63,896 bases of DNA from Nocardioides sp. (lineage in GTDB: Bacteria > Actinomycetota > Actinomycetes > Propionibacteriales > Nocardioidaceae). A program made the position numbers and the translations under genes. The notes beneath the pieces are model-generated. The model saw only the letters and a program-made list of their open reading frames with translations. It had not been told where the DNA came from and made no database searches. Positions 9,501 through 17,388 of the stretch are shown here, one piece after another. The stretch is from NCBI GenBank assembly GCA_002729525.1, contig PBYI01000010.1:1-63896 (forward strand). The letters run 5' to 3'. Each line of letters starts with the position of its first letter. The first letter of the stretch is position 1.

Positions 9501-11365
9501 ATGTCCTCGATGCGCCAGCTCGTCGCGCCGAGCGCGAACACGTCGCCGACGCGCGACTCGTAGACCATCTCCTCGTCGAGCTCGCCGACCCGCTTGCCCG
9601 GGCCCTCGCCACCGGCGAGGAACACGCCGAACAGGCCGCGGTCGGGGATGGTGCCGCCGCTGGTGACGGCGAGCCGCTGCGCGCCCGGCCGGCCGGTGAG
9701 GATGCCGACGACGCGGTCCCAGACCAGGCGCGGGCGCAGCTCGGCGAACTCGTCGCTGGGGTAGCGGCCGCTGAGCAGGTCGAGCGTCGCGTCGTACGCC
9801 GAGCGCGGGAGGTGGGCGAACGGCGCGCTGCGGCGGACCAGGTCGTAGAGCTCCTCGACGCCCACCGGCTCCAGTGCGCAGGCGGCGACCACCTGCTGGG
9901 CGAGCACGTCGAGCGGGTTGGCGGGGACGCGCAGCGACTCGATGCCGCCGGTGCGCATCCGCTGGACGGCCACCGTCGTCGGCGCGAGGTCGCCGCGGTG
10001 CTTGGGGTAGAGCACGCCGCGGGAGGTCTCGCCGACCTGGTGACCGGCACGACCGACGCGCTGCAGCGCACTGGCCACGCTCGGCGGCGACTCGACCTGG
10101 ACGACCAGGTCGACGGAGCCCATGTCGATGCCGAGCTCGAGGCTGCTGGTCGCGACCACCGCGGGCAGCCGGCCGCGCTTGAGGTCGTCCTCGATGAGGG
10201 CGCGCTGCTCCTTGCTGACCGAGCCGTGGTGGGAGCGGGCGATGACGACCTCGGCGCCCTTGCTGGCGCCGGACTGGGCCATCACCTGCGCGGGCGGACT
10301 CGTGGGCGAGGTCTCGGCCGACACCTCGGCGTCGGGGTCGACCGCACCGGCGCGGCGGGTGGCGATCTCGTTGAGCCGCGCGGTCAGGCGCTCGGCGAGG
10401 CGGCGGGAGTTGGCGAAGACGATGGTCGAGGTGTGCTGCTCGACCAGGTCGACGATGCTCTCCTCGACGTGCGGCCAGATGCTGGCGTTGCTCGCGCCGT
10501 CGTCCCCGTCATCCCGGTCGAAGCCGCCCGGGTCGCCGCCCGCGGCGGCCGATCCGTCGTCGTACGCGCCGGGGGAGGTCATGTCCTCGACCGGGACGAC
10601 GACCTTCAGGTCCCACCGCTTGTCGGCGGGCGGGGCGACGATGTCGACCGGGGCGGTGCCGCCGAGGAACCGGGCGACCTCCTCCAGCGGGCGCACCGTG
10701 GCGGACAGGCCGATGCGCTGCGCGGGCTTCTCCAGGAGCGCGTCGAGGCGCTCCAGCGACACCGCGAGATGGGCTCCGCGCTTGCTACCGGCGACGGCGT
10801 GCACCTCGTCGACGATGACGGTGTCGACGCCGCGCAGCGCCTCGCGCGCCTGGCTGGTGAGCATGAGGAACAGCGACTCCGGCGTCGTGATCAGGACGTC
10901 GGGCGGCTTGGTGGTGAGCTTGCGGCGGTCGGCGGCGGCGGTGTCGCCGGAGCGGACGCCGACCTCGACCTGCGGGACCCGGGTGCCGAGCCGCTCGGCG
11001 GTCTGCCGGATGCCGGTGAGGGGCGCCCGGAGGTTGCGCTCGACGTCGACACCGAGCGCCTTGAGCGGGCTGACGTAGAGCACCCGGGTGCGGTGGCGCC
11101 GGTCGTCGGGCGGTGGGGTGGTCAGCAGCCGGTCGATGGACCAGAGGAACGCGCTGAGAGTCTTGCCCGATCCGGTCGGCGCCACGACGAGCGCGTGCCG
11201 ACCGGCCGAGATCGCCTCCCACGCCCCGTCCTGCGCGGCGGTCGGCTCCGCGAACGCCGCCCCGAACCAGGTGCGGGTGGGCGCGCTGAAGCGCGCGAGC
11301 GCGCCGTGCGCCCCGCGGTCGTCAGCAGCCCCCGCGTCGGTGGGCGGGCCGTCCGGTCCGGTCAC
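6599..11365 (-). CDS. lhr: Large ATP-dependent helicase Lhr
   Basis: 1588 aa if it starts at the GTG at 11365, close to the usual actinobacterial Lhr length of about 1500-1600. Walker A APTGSGKT is at residues about 62-69, the DEVH box lies in VDEVHAVAG, and motif III is SATV. The helicase C-terminal signature SLELGIDMG...QRVGRAGH is present, followed by the winged-helix and long Lhr C-terminal domains. Lhr is a 3'-5' single-strand translocase that unwinds RNA:DNA hybrids and acts in DNA-crosslink repair. The GTG start is chosen because a DNA-damage-type promoter ends 7 nt upstream (leaderless). The upstream ATG at 11431 sits in the loop of the preceding terminator. Confidence 0.93.
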   Translation of the reverse strand: MTGPDGPPTDAGAADDRGAHGALARFSAPTRTWFGAAFAEPTAAQDGAWEAISAGRHALVVAPTGSGKTLSAFLWSIDRLLTTPPPDDRRHRTRVLYVSPLKALGVDVERNLRAPLTGIRQTAERLGTRVPQVEVGVRSGDTAAADRRKLTTKPPDVLITTPESLFLMLTSQAREALRGVDTVIVDEVHAVAGSKRGAHLAVSLERLDALLEKPAQRIGLSATVRPLEEVARFLGGTAPVDIVAPPADKRWDLKVVVPVEDMTSPGAYDDGSAAAGGDPGGFDRDDGDDGASNASIWPHVEESIVDLVEQHTSTIVFANSRRLAERLTARLNEIATRRAGAVDPDAEVSAETSPTSPPAQVMAQSGASKGAEVVIARSHHGSVSKEQRALIEDDLKRGRLPAVVATSSLELGIDMGSVDLVVQVESPPSVASALQRVGRAGHQVGETSRGVLYPKHRGDLAPTTVAVQRMRTGGIESLRVPANPLDVLAQQVVAACALEPVGVEELYDLVRRSAPFAHLPRSAYDATLDLLSGRYPSDEFAELRPRLVWDRVVGILTGRPGAQRLAVTSGGTIPDRGLFGVFLAGGEGPGKRVGELDEEMVYESRVGDVFALGATSWRIEDITHDRVLVTPAPGVPGRLPFWKGDALGRPAEMGAAVGALTREIAGRKPDAAVAAVQEAGLDAWAARNLVDYVAEQVEATRVVPSDRTILVERFRDELGDWRLVVHSPYGVPVHAPWALAINARMRERYGVDGQAVASDDGIVVRVPDTDAEPPSGDVVVFEPDEIEQLVTDEVGGSALFASRFRECAARALLLPRRDPGRRSPLWQQRQRAAALLEVAGKYPSFPIVLEAVRECLQDVYDLPNLVALMKRVEQREVTVTDVATHSPSPFARSLLFGYVAQFVYEGDSPLAERRAAALSLDQSLLAELLGRAELRELLDPAVLEEVELELQRLAEDRRVRDAEGVVDALRVLGPMSVEELAARTRPDVADDVAAEVTDWLATLRSTRRVVEVRIAGTERWAVVEDVARLRDGLGVPVPPGTPDVFADPVDDPLGDLVGRFARTHGPFTTADVAARLGLGAAVVRHTLQRLAAHGRMLEGEFRPHGSGSEWCDAEVLRRLRRRSLARLRKEVEPVEPAALARFLGAWQHVAGAGHGQGKGGRDRSGVYGVDGVLTVVEQLAGAPVPASALEPLVLGARVRDYEPSYLDELTSAGEVVWAGHGTLPGTDGWVSLHLPDQAPLTLPEPTLLEASELGDPLLEALAPGGALFFRQLADAARRALDRPGLADAAISEVLWELVWSGRVTNDTLAPLRALTRAGRASHRTRRTPPRTRRSGSSVRSGPPETAGRWALLEDVDTDPTRRAHAHAERLLDRHGVVLRGAVVSERTPGGFAAVYKVLSAFEDSGRCRRGYFVEGLGAAQFGTAGAVDRLRTFAEAPGATTSDDPFAPDGGAHKPAAIALAATDPANPFGAALPWPDAPDDRESGHRPGRKAGAVVVLVDGVLVLYVERGGKTLLTWSDEPTLLQPAAAALAETVQRGSLGRLTVEKADGTALLGGGATPLREALDAAGFTATPQGLRLRGSTYAGRG

Positions 11366-11372
11366 GCTGCAC

Positions 11373-11395
11373 AGTCTCGCCCAGCCCGCCGACAA
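11373..11395 (-). promoter_or_regulatory. RecA-NDp/PafBC-type promoter of the lhr-nei2 operon
   Basis: On the minus strand TTGTCGGCG (11395-11387) is followed by 8 nt and the -10-like GAGACT (11378-11373). The published RecA-NDp consensus is TTGTCRGTG-N8-TAnnnT. The 9-mer is identical to the one in front of recA in this window. The GTG start lies 7 nt downstream. Confidence 0.7.
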
Positions 11396-11414
11396 CACCT
11401 CCGCCCGATCGGGT

Positions 11415-11446
11415 GCCGACCCGTCGTACATGGACGACGGGTCGGC
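11415..11446 (-). terminator. Perfect 13-bp hairpin terminator of the pncBA-nrtR operon
   Basis: Perfect 13-bp arms (11415-11427 and 11434-11446) enclose a 6-nt loop, immediately after the nrtR stop codon (11447-11449). It separates the NAD operon from lhr. The ATG at 11431 lies in its loop. Confidence 0.85.
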
Positions 11447-12181
11447 TCAGGCGGAGGCGGTGCGGAGCATCGGCGGCTGGATGGCGCGGGCCGAGCCGCG
11501 CCGGTAGAGCACGGCCGGGCGTCCGCCGGCTACCGAGGCCCCGCGGGTCTCGGTGGCCACGACGAACCCGTCGGTGCCGAGCACCTTGCGGCGGAAGTTG
11601 CCGAGGTCGGGCGGGGCGCCCCACACCGCGGCGTACACCCGGCGCAGCTCGGGGAGGGTGAACGGCTCGGCGACGAACTCCAGCGCGAGCGTCGTGTACT
11701 CCAGCTTGGCGCGGATCCGCTCGCGGGCGTCGCTCAGGATCTCGGCGTGGTCGAAGGCCAGCGCGGGCGCGTCCGGGCTGGCCGGGCTGCCGGGCTCCAC
11801 GTCGAGCAGGTCGTCGACGGCCCACCACCGCGCCTCGGCGGCGTCGCTGCCGGCCGACGGCTCGGGCAGGTCGGGCGCGAAGGCGACGTGCGCGACCGAC
11901 ACGACGCGCATCCGCGGGTCCCGGTCGGGCGCGGAGTACGTGCGCAGCTGCTCGAGGTGGCCCTCGAACTGAGCGACGCCGGTCTCCTCGTGCAGCTCGC
12001 GCCACGCGGCCGTCTCGGTGTCCTCGTCGACCTGGACGAAGCCGCCGGGCAGCGCCCAGGTGCCGGCGTACGGCTCGGCTCCCCGCTCGACCAGCAGCAC
12101 CGAGAAGGCCCCGTCCCGGATGGTGAAGACCGCCAGGTCGACGGTCACCGCGAACGGCGGGTGCTCCGACGAGGCGCTCAC
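11447..12181 (-). CDS. nrtR: NrtR-type Nudix-winged-helix regulator of NAD salvage
   Basis: A 244-aa protein with an N-terminal Nudix domain (about residues 10-140) and a C-terminal winged-helix domain (about 160-235, [15 protein letters not shown]), the NrtR architecture. NrtR represses NAD-salvage genes and responds to ADP-ribose or related dinucleotides. The Nudix box here is complete (GX5EX7REUXEEXGU, in [14 protein letters not shown] then RELHEETGV), whereas many NrtR repressors have degenerate boxes, so it may still hydrolyse ADP-ribose. The GTG start overlaps the pncA stop (GTGA), making it the last gene of pncB-pncA-nrtR. A matching operator lies upstream of pncB. Confidence 0.87.
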   Translation of the reverse strand: MSASSEHPPFAVTVDLAVFTIRDGAFSVLLVERGAEPYAGTWALPGGFVQVDEDTETAAWRELHEETGVAQFEGHLEQLRTYSAPDRDPRMRVVSVAHVAFAPDLPEPSAGSDAAEARWWAVDDLLDVEPGSPASPDAPALAFDHAEILSDARERIRAKLEYTTLALEFVAEPFTLPELRRVYAAVWGAPPDLGNFRRKVLGTDGFVVATETRGASVAGGRPAVLYRRGSARAIQPPMLRTASA

Positions 12182-12768
12182 GCCGACCCCTCCGCCCCGG
12201 CGTCGGCCATCTCGACCAGCGCCGCCTCCGACGTCGCCGGCGCGACGCCCGCGTGCAGCCCGGGCAGCAGCCGTACGCCGAAGCCCTCGCGCCGCGCGTC
12301 GAGCACGGTCGCGCGCACGCAGTAGTCGGTGGCGATGCCGGTGATGTCGACGTCGGTGACGCCGAGTCCGCGCAGCAGGTCGGCCAGGCGGCCACCGTCG
12401 TCGGTGGTGCCCTCGAAGGCCGAGTACGCCGGCTCGCCGGTGCCCTTGCGCACGTGGTGGGTGACCTGGTCGAGGTCGAGTCCGGGCGCGTAGTCGGACC
12501 CGGGACCGTCGATGACGCAGTGCACCGGCCAGGTGTCGACGAAGTCGGGCTCGGTGCCCTCGGCCGCGAAGTGGCCGCCGTTGTCGGAGTGCGGCTCGTG
12601 CCAGTCGCGCGAGGCGACGACGGCGGCGTACTCGTCGGCGTGCTCGGCCAGGTGGGCGCTGATCCGCCGGGCGACCTTGTGGCCGCCGTCGACGCCGAGC
12701 GACCCGCCCTCGACGAAGTCGTTCTGCACGTCGACGACGAGCAGGGCCCGGGTGGAGGTGGTGTTCAT
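12178..12768 (-). CDS. pncA: Nicotinamidase
   Basis: A 196-aa isochorismatase-fold amidase. The catalytic Asp lies in VVDVQNDF, the metal-binding Asp/His in SRDWHEPHS, and the nucleophilic Cys in [16 protein letters not shown]. It converts nicotinamide to nicotinate, feeding PncB. Its ATG overlaps the pncB stop codon (ATGA), with a ribosome site AAGGAGA just upstream inside pncB. Length is normal for the family. Confidence 0.95.
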   Translation of the reverse strand: MNTTSTRALLVVDVQNDFVEGGSLGVDGGHKVARRISAHLAEHADEYAAVVASRDWHEPHSDNGGHFAAEGTEPDFVDTWPVHCVIDGPGSDYAPGLDLDQVTHHVRKGTGEPAYSAFEGTTDDGGRLADLLRGLGVTDVDITGIATDYCVRATVLDARREGFGVRLLPGLHAGVAPATSEAALVEMADAGAEGSA

Positions 12769-14117
12769 GCGGGGTCTCCTTCGGTTGCGGGGTGGGCATG
12801 GTCGGTGGTCACGTCGGGGACGTCGTCGGCATCGCGGACGACGGTGAGGTACGGCGGGCCCGCGGCCACCGCGCGGGCCGGGGCGGGGAGCGAGGCGACG
12901 GCGGCCAGGCAGTGCCGGCGCACCTCCTCCAGGTCGGGGTCGTGCACGACGCGGCCGGCGCGGATCGCGGGCACCTGCGCGGCGACGGCGTCCGCGGGCA
13001 CGACGTCGTCGGTGCGGAACCACTCGCGCCGCAGCACCCCGTCGGCGTCGTAGGCGCGCCAGGCGGTCTTGCGGCTGGCCACCGAGACCTTGTCGTGCGA
13101 CTTCTTTGCGACGCCACGCAGCGGCCCGTCGGGGGAGTCGGCGACCGCGACCAGCTTGTAGACCATGCTCGCGGTCGGGTGGCCGGAGCCGGTGACGACC
13201 CGGGTGCCGACGCCGTAGGCGTCGATCGGGGCGTCGGCGAGCGCCGTCATGACGTACTCGTCGAGGTCGCTGGTCACCACGACCCGGGTGCTGGTGGCGC
13301 CGAGGTCGTCGAGCAGGGCGCGGGCGGCGGCGGAGGTCTCGGCGAGGTCGCCGGAGTCGATGCGGATCGCGCCGAGCTCGGTGCCGGCCACCTCGACGGC
13401 GGTGCGGATGCCCTGCTCGGTGTCGTAGGTGTCGACGAGCAGGGTGGTGCCGACGCCCTGGCTGGCGACCTGGCTCTCGAACGCCTCCCGCTCGCTGGTG
13501 TGGGCGAGGGTGAAGGCGTGCGCGGCGGTGCCGACGGTCGGGACGCCGTGCAGGCGCCCGGCGGCGAGGTTGGAGGTCGAGGCGAACCCCGCGACGTACG
13601 CCGCCCGGGCCGCGGCCACCGCGGCGCCCTCGTGCGTACGGCGGCTGCCCATCTCCATCATCGGCCGGTCGCCCGCCGCGACGGCCATCCGGGCGGCGGC
13701 ACTCGCGATCGCGCTGTCGTGGTTGAGCACGCTCAGCACCAGCGTCTCGAGCACGACGCACTCGCCGAGCGTGCCGGAGACGGTGAGCACGGGGCTGCCC
13801 GGGAAGTAGAGGTCGCCCTCCCGGTAGCCGTCGACGTCGCCCGCGAACCGGAACTCGCGCAGGTAGTCGGCGGTGGCCTCGTCGACCACGCCCTCGGCGA
13901 GCAGCCAGTCGACCTCGTCGGGGTCGGGCCGGAACGCCTCGACCATCGGCAGGAGGCGGCCCAGCCCGGCGAGCACGCCGTAGCGGCGACCCTCGGGGAG
14001 CCGGCGCGCGAACGCCTCGAATACGGCCGGGTGGTCGACGGTGCCGTCGGCCACGAACGACGCGAGCATGGTGAACTCGTAGCGGTCGGTCAGCAGGCTC
14101 GGGGTGACGTCGGGCAT
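12765..14117 (-). CDS. pncB: Nicotinate phosphoribosyltransferase
   Basis: A 450-aa enzyme of the Preiss-Handler pathway that makes nicotinate mononucleotide from nicotinate and PRPP. The N-terminus [14 protein letters not shown] is characteristic. The active-site His is in [19 protein letters not shown], and the IRIDSGDL segment binds the PRPP phosphate. The ATG at 14117 follows a GAGGA ribosome site; upstream in-frame starts run through the operator and are rejected. It is the first gene of the operon, with its promoter overlapped by an NrtR-type palindrome. Confidence 0.95.
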   Translation of the reverse strand: MPDVTPSLLTDRYEFTMLASFVADGTVDHPAVFEAFARRLPEGRRYGVLAGLGRLLPMVEAFRPDPDEVDWLLAEGVVDEATADYLREFRFAGDVDGYREGDLYFPGSPVLTVSGTLGECVVLETLVLSVLNHDSAIASAAARMAVAAGDRPMMEMGSRRTHEGAAVAAARAAYVAGFASTSNLAAGRLHGVPTVGTAAHAFTLAHTSEREAFESQVASQGVGTTLLVDTYDTEQGIRTAVEVAGTELGAIRIDSGDLAETSAAARALLDDLGATSTRVVVTSDLDEYVMTALADAPIDAYGVGTRVVTGSGHPTASMVYKLVAVADSPDGPLRGVAKKSHDKVSVASRKTAWRAYDADGVLRREWFRTDDVVPADAVAAQVPAIRAGRVVHDPDLEEVRRHCLAAVASLPAPARAVAAGPPYLTVVRDADDVPDVTTDHAHPATEGDPA

Positions 14118-14133
14118 CGGTCCTCGCTCCCAG

Positions 14134-14156
14134 GTTGTAGTCATTGTGACTATAAC
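14134..14156 (-). promoter_or_regulatory. NrtR operator overlapping the pncB -10 element
   Basis: The palindrome TAGTCA-TTG-TGACTA (14138-14152), extended to 10-bp arms with one mismatch, contains the GT-N7-AC core known for NrtR sites. The pncB -10 hexamer on the minus strand, TATAGT (14154-14149), lies inside it, so binding would block RNA polymerase. Confidence 0.75.
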
Positions 14157-14187
14157 ACCGTGGTCCTCGCCCTCTAGGGTGCCTCCC

Positions 14188-16002
14188 GTGCGTGCCGCCC
14201 GCCCCGAGGAGCAGTGGCGCGACGCGCTGCTCGCGGTGGAGTCGTACGCCGGCGACCGGGCCGCCGCCTGGGACGCCGTCCTCGCGCTGGTCGGCGGCAT
14301 CGAGCGGCCGGACCTCCCGACCGACGTGGCCGCCCCGTGGCGCGCGCCGGGTGCCCTCGACGCCCTGGCGGCGCTGCACGAGTCGTCGCTCGACGCGGGT
14401 GACCGGGTCGCCCGCGGCTCCTTCTACACGCCGCCCGCGCTGGTCGGCTGGCTGCTCGACCGCGCGCTGCCCGCCGGTGCCGCCCTCGCGGCCTCGCCGC
14501 CCGTCGGTGTGCTCGACCCCGCGTGCGGGGCGGGGGCGTTCCTGGTGCCGGTGGCGCAGCGGCTGCTGGACGCGGGCCTGCCCGCCGTCGACGTGGCCGC
14601 CCGGCTGCACGGCACCGACCTCGACCCGGTCGCGGTCGGCATCACCCGACTGCGGCTGCGGGCCCTGCTCGGCGTCGACGTGCCGGGCGTGCGGGTCGCC
14701 GACGGGCTGGCCGCTCCGGCGCCCGGGGACGTGCCGGCGGACGTCGTGGACGTCGTCGTCGGCAACCCGCCCTTCGGCGGCCAGCTGCGGCGGCGTACGA
14801 CGCGCTCCCGCGACGCCGCCCGCGGCCCGGGCGCCTACACCGACACCGCCGCGCTGTTCCTCCGCGCGGCGCTCGACCGGGTCGCGCCCGGCGGCACCGT
14901 CGCGCTGGTGCAGCCGCTGTCGGTGCTCGCCGCCCGCGACGCCGCCCCCGTACGCCGCGCGCTGCGGGCCCGCGCGAGGCTCACGGCCGCGTGGGCGACG
15001 ACGACCATGCTGTTCCCGGGTGCACGGGTGCTGACCTGCGCAGTCGTGGCCCGCGCGGACGACCGCGACGCCCCGGCCCCGCGGGGCGGCACGACCGTCG
15101 CCACCTGGGCCGGCGCCGACCTGCGCCGCGGGCCGGACGTGCCGCTCGACGACGACCTCGACGCGCCCTGGGGCGTGCTGGCCGCCCCCGCCGCGGGCAT
15201 CCCGGTCGTCGCGCCGCGCACGCTCGGTGTGCTCGGCGACGAGGTCGCCGTGACCGCCGACTTCCGCGACGAGTACTACGGCCTGGTCCCCTACGTCCGC
15301 GAGGCCGAGCCGGGGGACGCACCCCTGGTCACCTCAGGTCTCCTCGAGCCCGCGGAGTGCTGCTGGGGCGAGGTGGCGGCGCGGTTCGCCGGCACCCTCT
15401 ACGAGCGCCCGGGCGTCGACGTGGCGCGTCTGCTGGCCGACGGTGGGCCGCTCGCCGCCTGGGCGGGGGAGCGGCGGGTGCCCAAGCTGCTCGTCGCCAC
15501 CCAGGGCCGGCTGCTGGAGGCGGCCGCCGACCCGTCCGGCGAGTGGCTGCCGTCGGTGCCGGTGCTGACCGTCGTGCCGGCCGACCCCGCCCGCACCTGG
15601 CACCACCTCGCCGTCCTGCTCGCCCCGCCGGTCGCCGCCCGGGCGGGTGCCGCCTACCTCGGCGCCGGGCTCTCCGCCGACGTCGTCAAGCTCAGCGCCC
15701 GCCAGGTCGCCGGCCTCCCGCTCCCGGCCGACCGGACCGCCTGGGACGACGCCGCCGTCCTCGTGCGGGCCGCGCAGGAGGCCGGCGACGACGACCGTGT
15801 CGCCGCCCTCGCGGCATACGCCGAGGTCGCGTGCGCGGCGTACGGCGACCGGGACGCGCTGGACTGGTGGCTGGCCCGACTGGCCCGCCGACCCCCGGCG
15901 CTGCGCCGGAAAATCGGTGGCTCGACCCCGTCCGACACGGCGAAGATTTCACGTGGCGCGCACCACGGCGCAACCGCCCGGACACGCCCGCGTGAGACAT
16001 AA
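14188..16002 (+). CDS. Orphan N6-adenine DNA methyltransferase (Eco57I/TaqI-like)
   Basis: A 604-aa protein with the SAM-binding motif DPACGAGAFLVPVAQ at about residues 109-123 and the catalytic NPPF motif of amino-methyltransferases at about 192-195. FYTPPALVGWLLDRAL, just before motif I, is typical of type II/IIG adenine methylases. The C-terminal half (YLGAGLSADVVKLSARQVAGLPLP) looks like a TaqI-type specificity region. No nuclease domain is visible in the protein, and the only nearby nuclease is the small HNH gene downstream, which belongs to a widespread stand-alone family. The GTG start lies 7 nt after a TAGGGT -10 (14175-14180), so it is probably leaderless. The recognition sequence is unknown. 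Confidence 0.82.
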   Translation: MRAARPEEQWRDALLAVESYAGDRAAAWDAVLALVGGIERPDLPTDVAAPWRAPGALDALAALHESSLDAGDRVARGSFYTPPALVGWLLDRALPAGAALAASPPVGVLDPACGAGAFLVPVAQRLLDAGLPAVDVAARLHGTDLDPVAVGITRLRLRALLGVDVPGVRVADGLAAPAPGDVPADVVDVVVGNPPFGGQLRRRTTRSRDAARGPGAYTDTAALFLRAALDRVAPGGTVALVQPLSVLAARDAAPVRRALRARARLTAAWATTTMLFPGARVLTCAVVARADDRDAPAPRGGTTVATWAGADLRRGPDVPLDDDLDAPWGVLAAPAAGIPVVAPRTLGVLGDEVAVTADFRDEYYGLVPYVREAEPGDAPLVTSGLLEPAECCWGEVAARFAGTLYERPGVDVARLLADGGPLAAWAGERRVPKLLVATQGRLLEAAADPSGEWLPSVPVLTVVPADPARTWHHLAVLLAPPVAARAGAAYLGAGLSADVVKLSARQVAGLPLPADRTAWDDAAVLVRAAQEAGDDDRVAALAAYAEVACAAYGDRDALDWWLARLARRPPALRRKIGGSTPSDTAKISRGAHHGATARTRPRET

Positions 16003-16011
16003 TCCGTGACA

Positions 16012-16031
16012 GCCCGGTCCTGGGGCCGGGC
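16012..16031 (+). terminator. GC-rich hairpin between the methyltransferase and HNH genes
   Basis: GCCCGG (16012-16017) pairs with CCGGGC (16026-16031), and the stem can extend through a G-U pair almost to closure. It lies 10 bp after the methyltransferase stop codon. It could terminate or attenuate transcription into the HNH gene. Confidence 0.45.
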
Positions 16032-16035
16032 CTGA

Positions 16036-16051
16036 CCACCTGAGGAGGTGG
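16036..16051 (+). promoter_or_regulatory. Hairpin containing the ribosome-binding site of the HNH gene
   Basis: CCACCT (16036-16041) and AGGTGG (16046-16051) form a 6-bp stem with loop GAGG. The Shine-Dalgarno sequence GGAGGTG is half in the loop and half in the stem, 8 nt before the ATG at 16059. Confidence 0.4.
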
Positions 16052-16058
16052 CAGCACC

Positions 16059-16514
16059 ATGACGACGCTGAGCGGCTCGGTGCTGCTGTACAACGCCTCC
16101 TTCGAGCCGATGGGCCGGGTCAGCTTCCAGCACGCGGTGCGGATGCTGGTGCGCGAGGTCGCGGTCGTCCACGAGGCGCACGGCGAGCGGATGATCGGGC
16201 CCTACCAGTGGCCGCGTGCGCTGCGGCTGGTGCGCTACGTCGCCACCAAGTGGCTCTACCGGCCCGCCGGCTACACCAGGCGCGCGGTGCTGGCCCGCGA
16301 CCGGCACCGATGCGGCTACTGCGGCGGCCACGCCGACACCGTCGACCACCTGTTCCCGCGCTCGCGCGGGGGCGGCTGGACCTGGCTCAACACCGTCGCC
16401 GCCTGCGGGCCGTGCAACGAGCGCAAGGGCAACCGCACACCCGAGGAGGCCGGGATGCGGCTGCGGGTGGTGCCGTTCCACCCGACCCGTGCGCAGGTCG
16501 CCGCCTGGTCGTGA
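16059..16514 (+). CDS. Small HNH endonuclease-family protein
   Basis: A 151-aa protein of a widespread actinobacterial single-domain family. The N-terminal half (YNASFEPMGRVSFQHAVRML, then a basic KWLYRPAGYTRRAV segment) is family-specific. The HNH/zinc region contains CGYCGGHADTVDH, then N in the central strand and CGPCNERKGNRTPEEAGMRL. The four Cys should bind structural zinc and DH...N...N is the nuclease core. Cellular role and target are not established. A CATAAT hexamer (15998-16003) overlaps the preceding stop codon and may be a -10. Confidence 0.8.
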   Translation: MTTLSGSVLLYNASFEPMGRVSFQHAVRMLVREVAVVHEAHGERMIGPYQWPRALRLVRYVATKWLYRPAGYTRRAVLARDRHRCGYCGGHADTVDHLFPRSRGGGWTWLNTVAACGPCNERKGNRTPEEAGMRLRVVPFHPTRAQVAAWS

Positions 16515-16527
16515 GCCGCGGTCCGCG

Positions 16528-17388
16528 TCAGCGCGGGTGGCGGTCCAGGTGCTGCACCATCAGCCGCGGGCGCATCCGGGCGATGGTCTCCTCGTCGTGC
16601 CCGCCGCGCAGCCGCCGCAGGTCGACCCGGGCGTCCTGGCGTGCGCGGGTCCGCGTCACGAACGTCCGGACGGTGTCGGGCGTGGTGACCGTGTCGGCGT
16701 CGCCGTACCAGAGCTGCACGGGCAGGCCGCTGTAGCCGCCGGTCCGTCCGGCCCGGTCGCGCTTGCCGGGCTGCGGCTCCCGCGCGATGACGACCGGGTT
16801 GTGCCGGGGGCCGTCCTGGCCGTCGCGGTAGCGGCCGCCGTACGCCCGGTCGAGCGACCCCTGCCCGACCCAGCGCAGGGTCTTCAGGTCGACAGCCGGG
16901 AGCAGCCCCACGACGGCGCCGACGTGCCCGCGGCGGCGCACGGCGTACGACAGCACGGCGGCCGCGCCCATCGAGGTGCCGACCAGGCCGACCGGACCGG
17001 GCGTGCCGCCCTCCTGCTGACCGACGTCGACCGCCTCGGTGATGAGGCGGTGGTTGCGCCGGTTGCCCCACAGGCTGCCGCCGAGGTCGCCCACGACGAC
17101 CAGGTAGCCCGCCCGGGCGAGGCCCTCGATGACCTCGCGCTGCCGGTCGCAGCGGGCGTCGTCGCGCAGCAGTCGCGCGGTGCCCGCCCACCCGTGGTGG
17201 TAGACGACGACGGGGCGCCGGCCGCGGGTGCGTCCGCCGCGCACGAGGAACGTCTCGCCGCCGGCGAGACCGGGGACCGGCTGCCAGGTGCAGGTGGGGC
17301 TGGCGATCCGGCGCCCGGTGGCGGTCGGCGGGTACGGCTCCGCCGTGCTGGCCGTGCGCCCGGAGGCGTGTCGTACCGGCGTCGGCAC
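16528..17388 (-). CDS. Alpha/beta hydrolase, apparently 5'-truncated paralogue of 18100-19044
   Basis: A 286-aa open frame with GTG start. From about residue 38 it matches the neighbouring hydrolase at 18100-19044 throughout: VVYHHGWAG for VLYHHGFGA, LVGTSMGAAAVLSYA for LVGSSMGGAAVLSYA, GLPVQLWYG for DLPVQLWFG. The nucleophile is Ser in GTSMG and a His lies in GGHDEE near the C-terminus. Unlike its paralogue it has no signal peptide, and its first about 24 residues are read antisense to the acetyltransferase remnant, so the true 5' end was probably lost. Substrate unknown; the fold is esterase/dienelactone-hydrolase-like. Confidence 0.72.
   Translation of the reverse strand: MPTPVRHASGRTASTAEPYPPTATGRRIASPTCTWQPVPGLAGGETFLVRGGRTRGRRPVVVYHHGWAGTARLLRDDARCDRQREVIEGLARAGYLVVVGDLGGSLWGNRRNHRLITEAVDVGQQEGGTPGPVGLVGTSMGAAAVLSYAVRRRGHVGAVVGLLPAVDLKTLRWVGQGSLDRAYGGRYRDGQDGPRHNPVVIAREPQPGKRDRAGRTGGYSGLPVQLWYGDADTVTTPDTVRTFVTRTRARQDARVDLRRLRGGHDEETIARMRPRLMVQHLDRHPR

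Noticed and set aside
11366..11431. ATG at 11431 as the start of lhr
   Set aside because: It lies in the loop of the upstream operon's terminator and upstream of the lhr promoter.
14188..16514. Adenine methyltransferase and HNH protein as a restriction-modification pair
   Set aside because: The HNH protein belongs to a widespread stand-alone family found without methylases, and the two genes are separated by a terminator-like hairpin.
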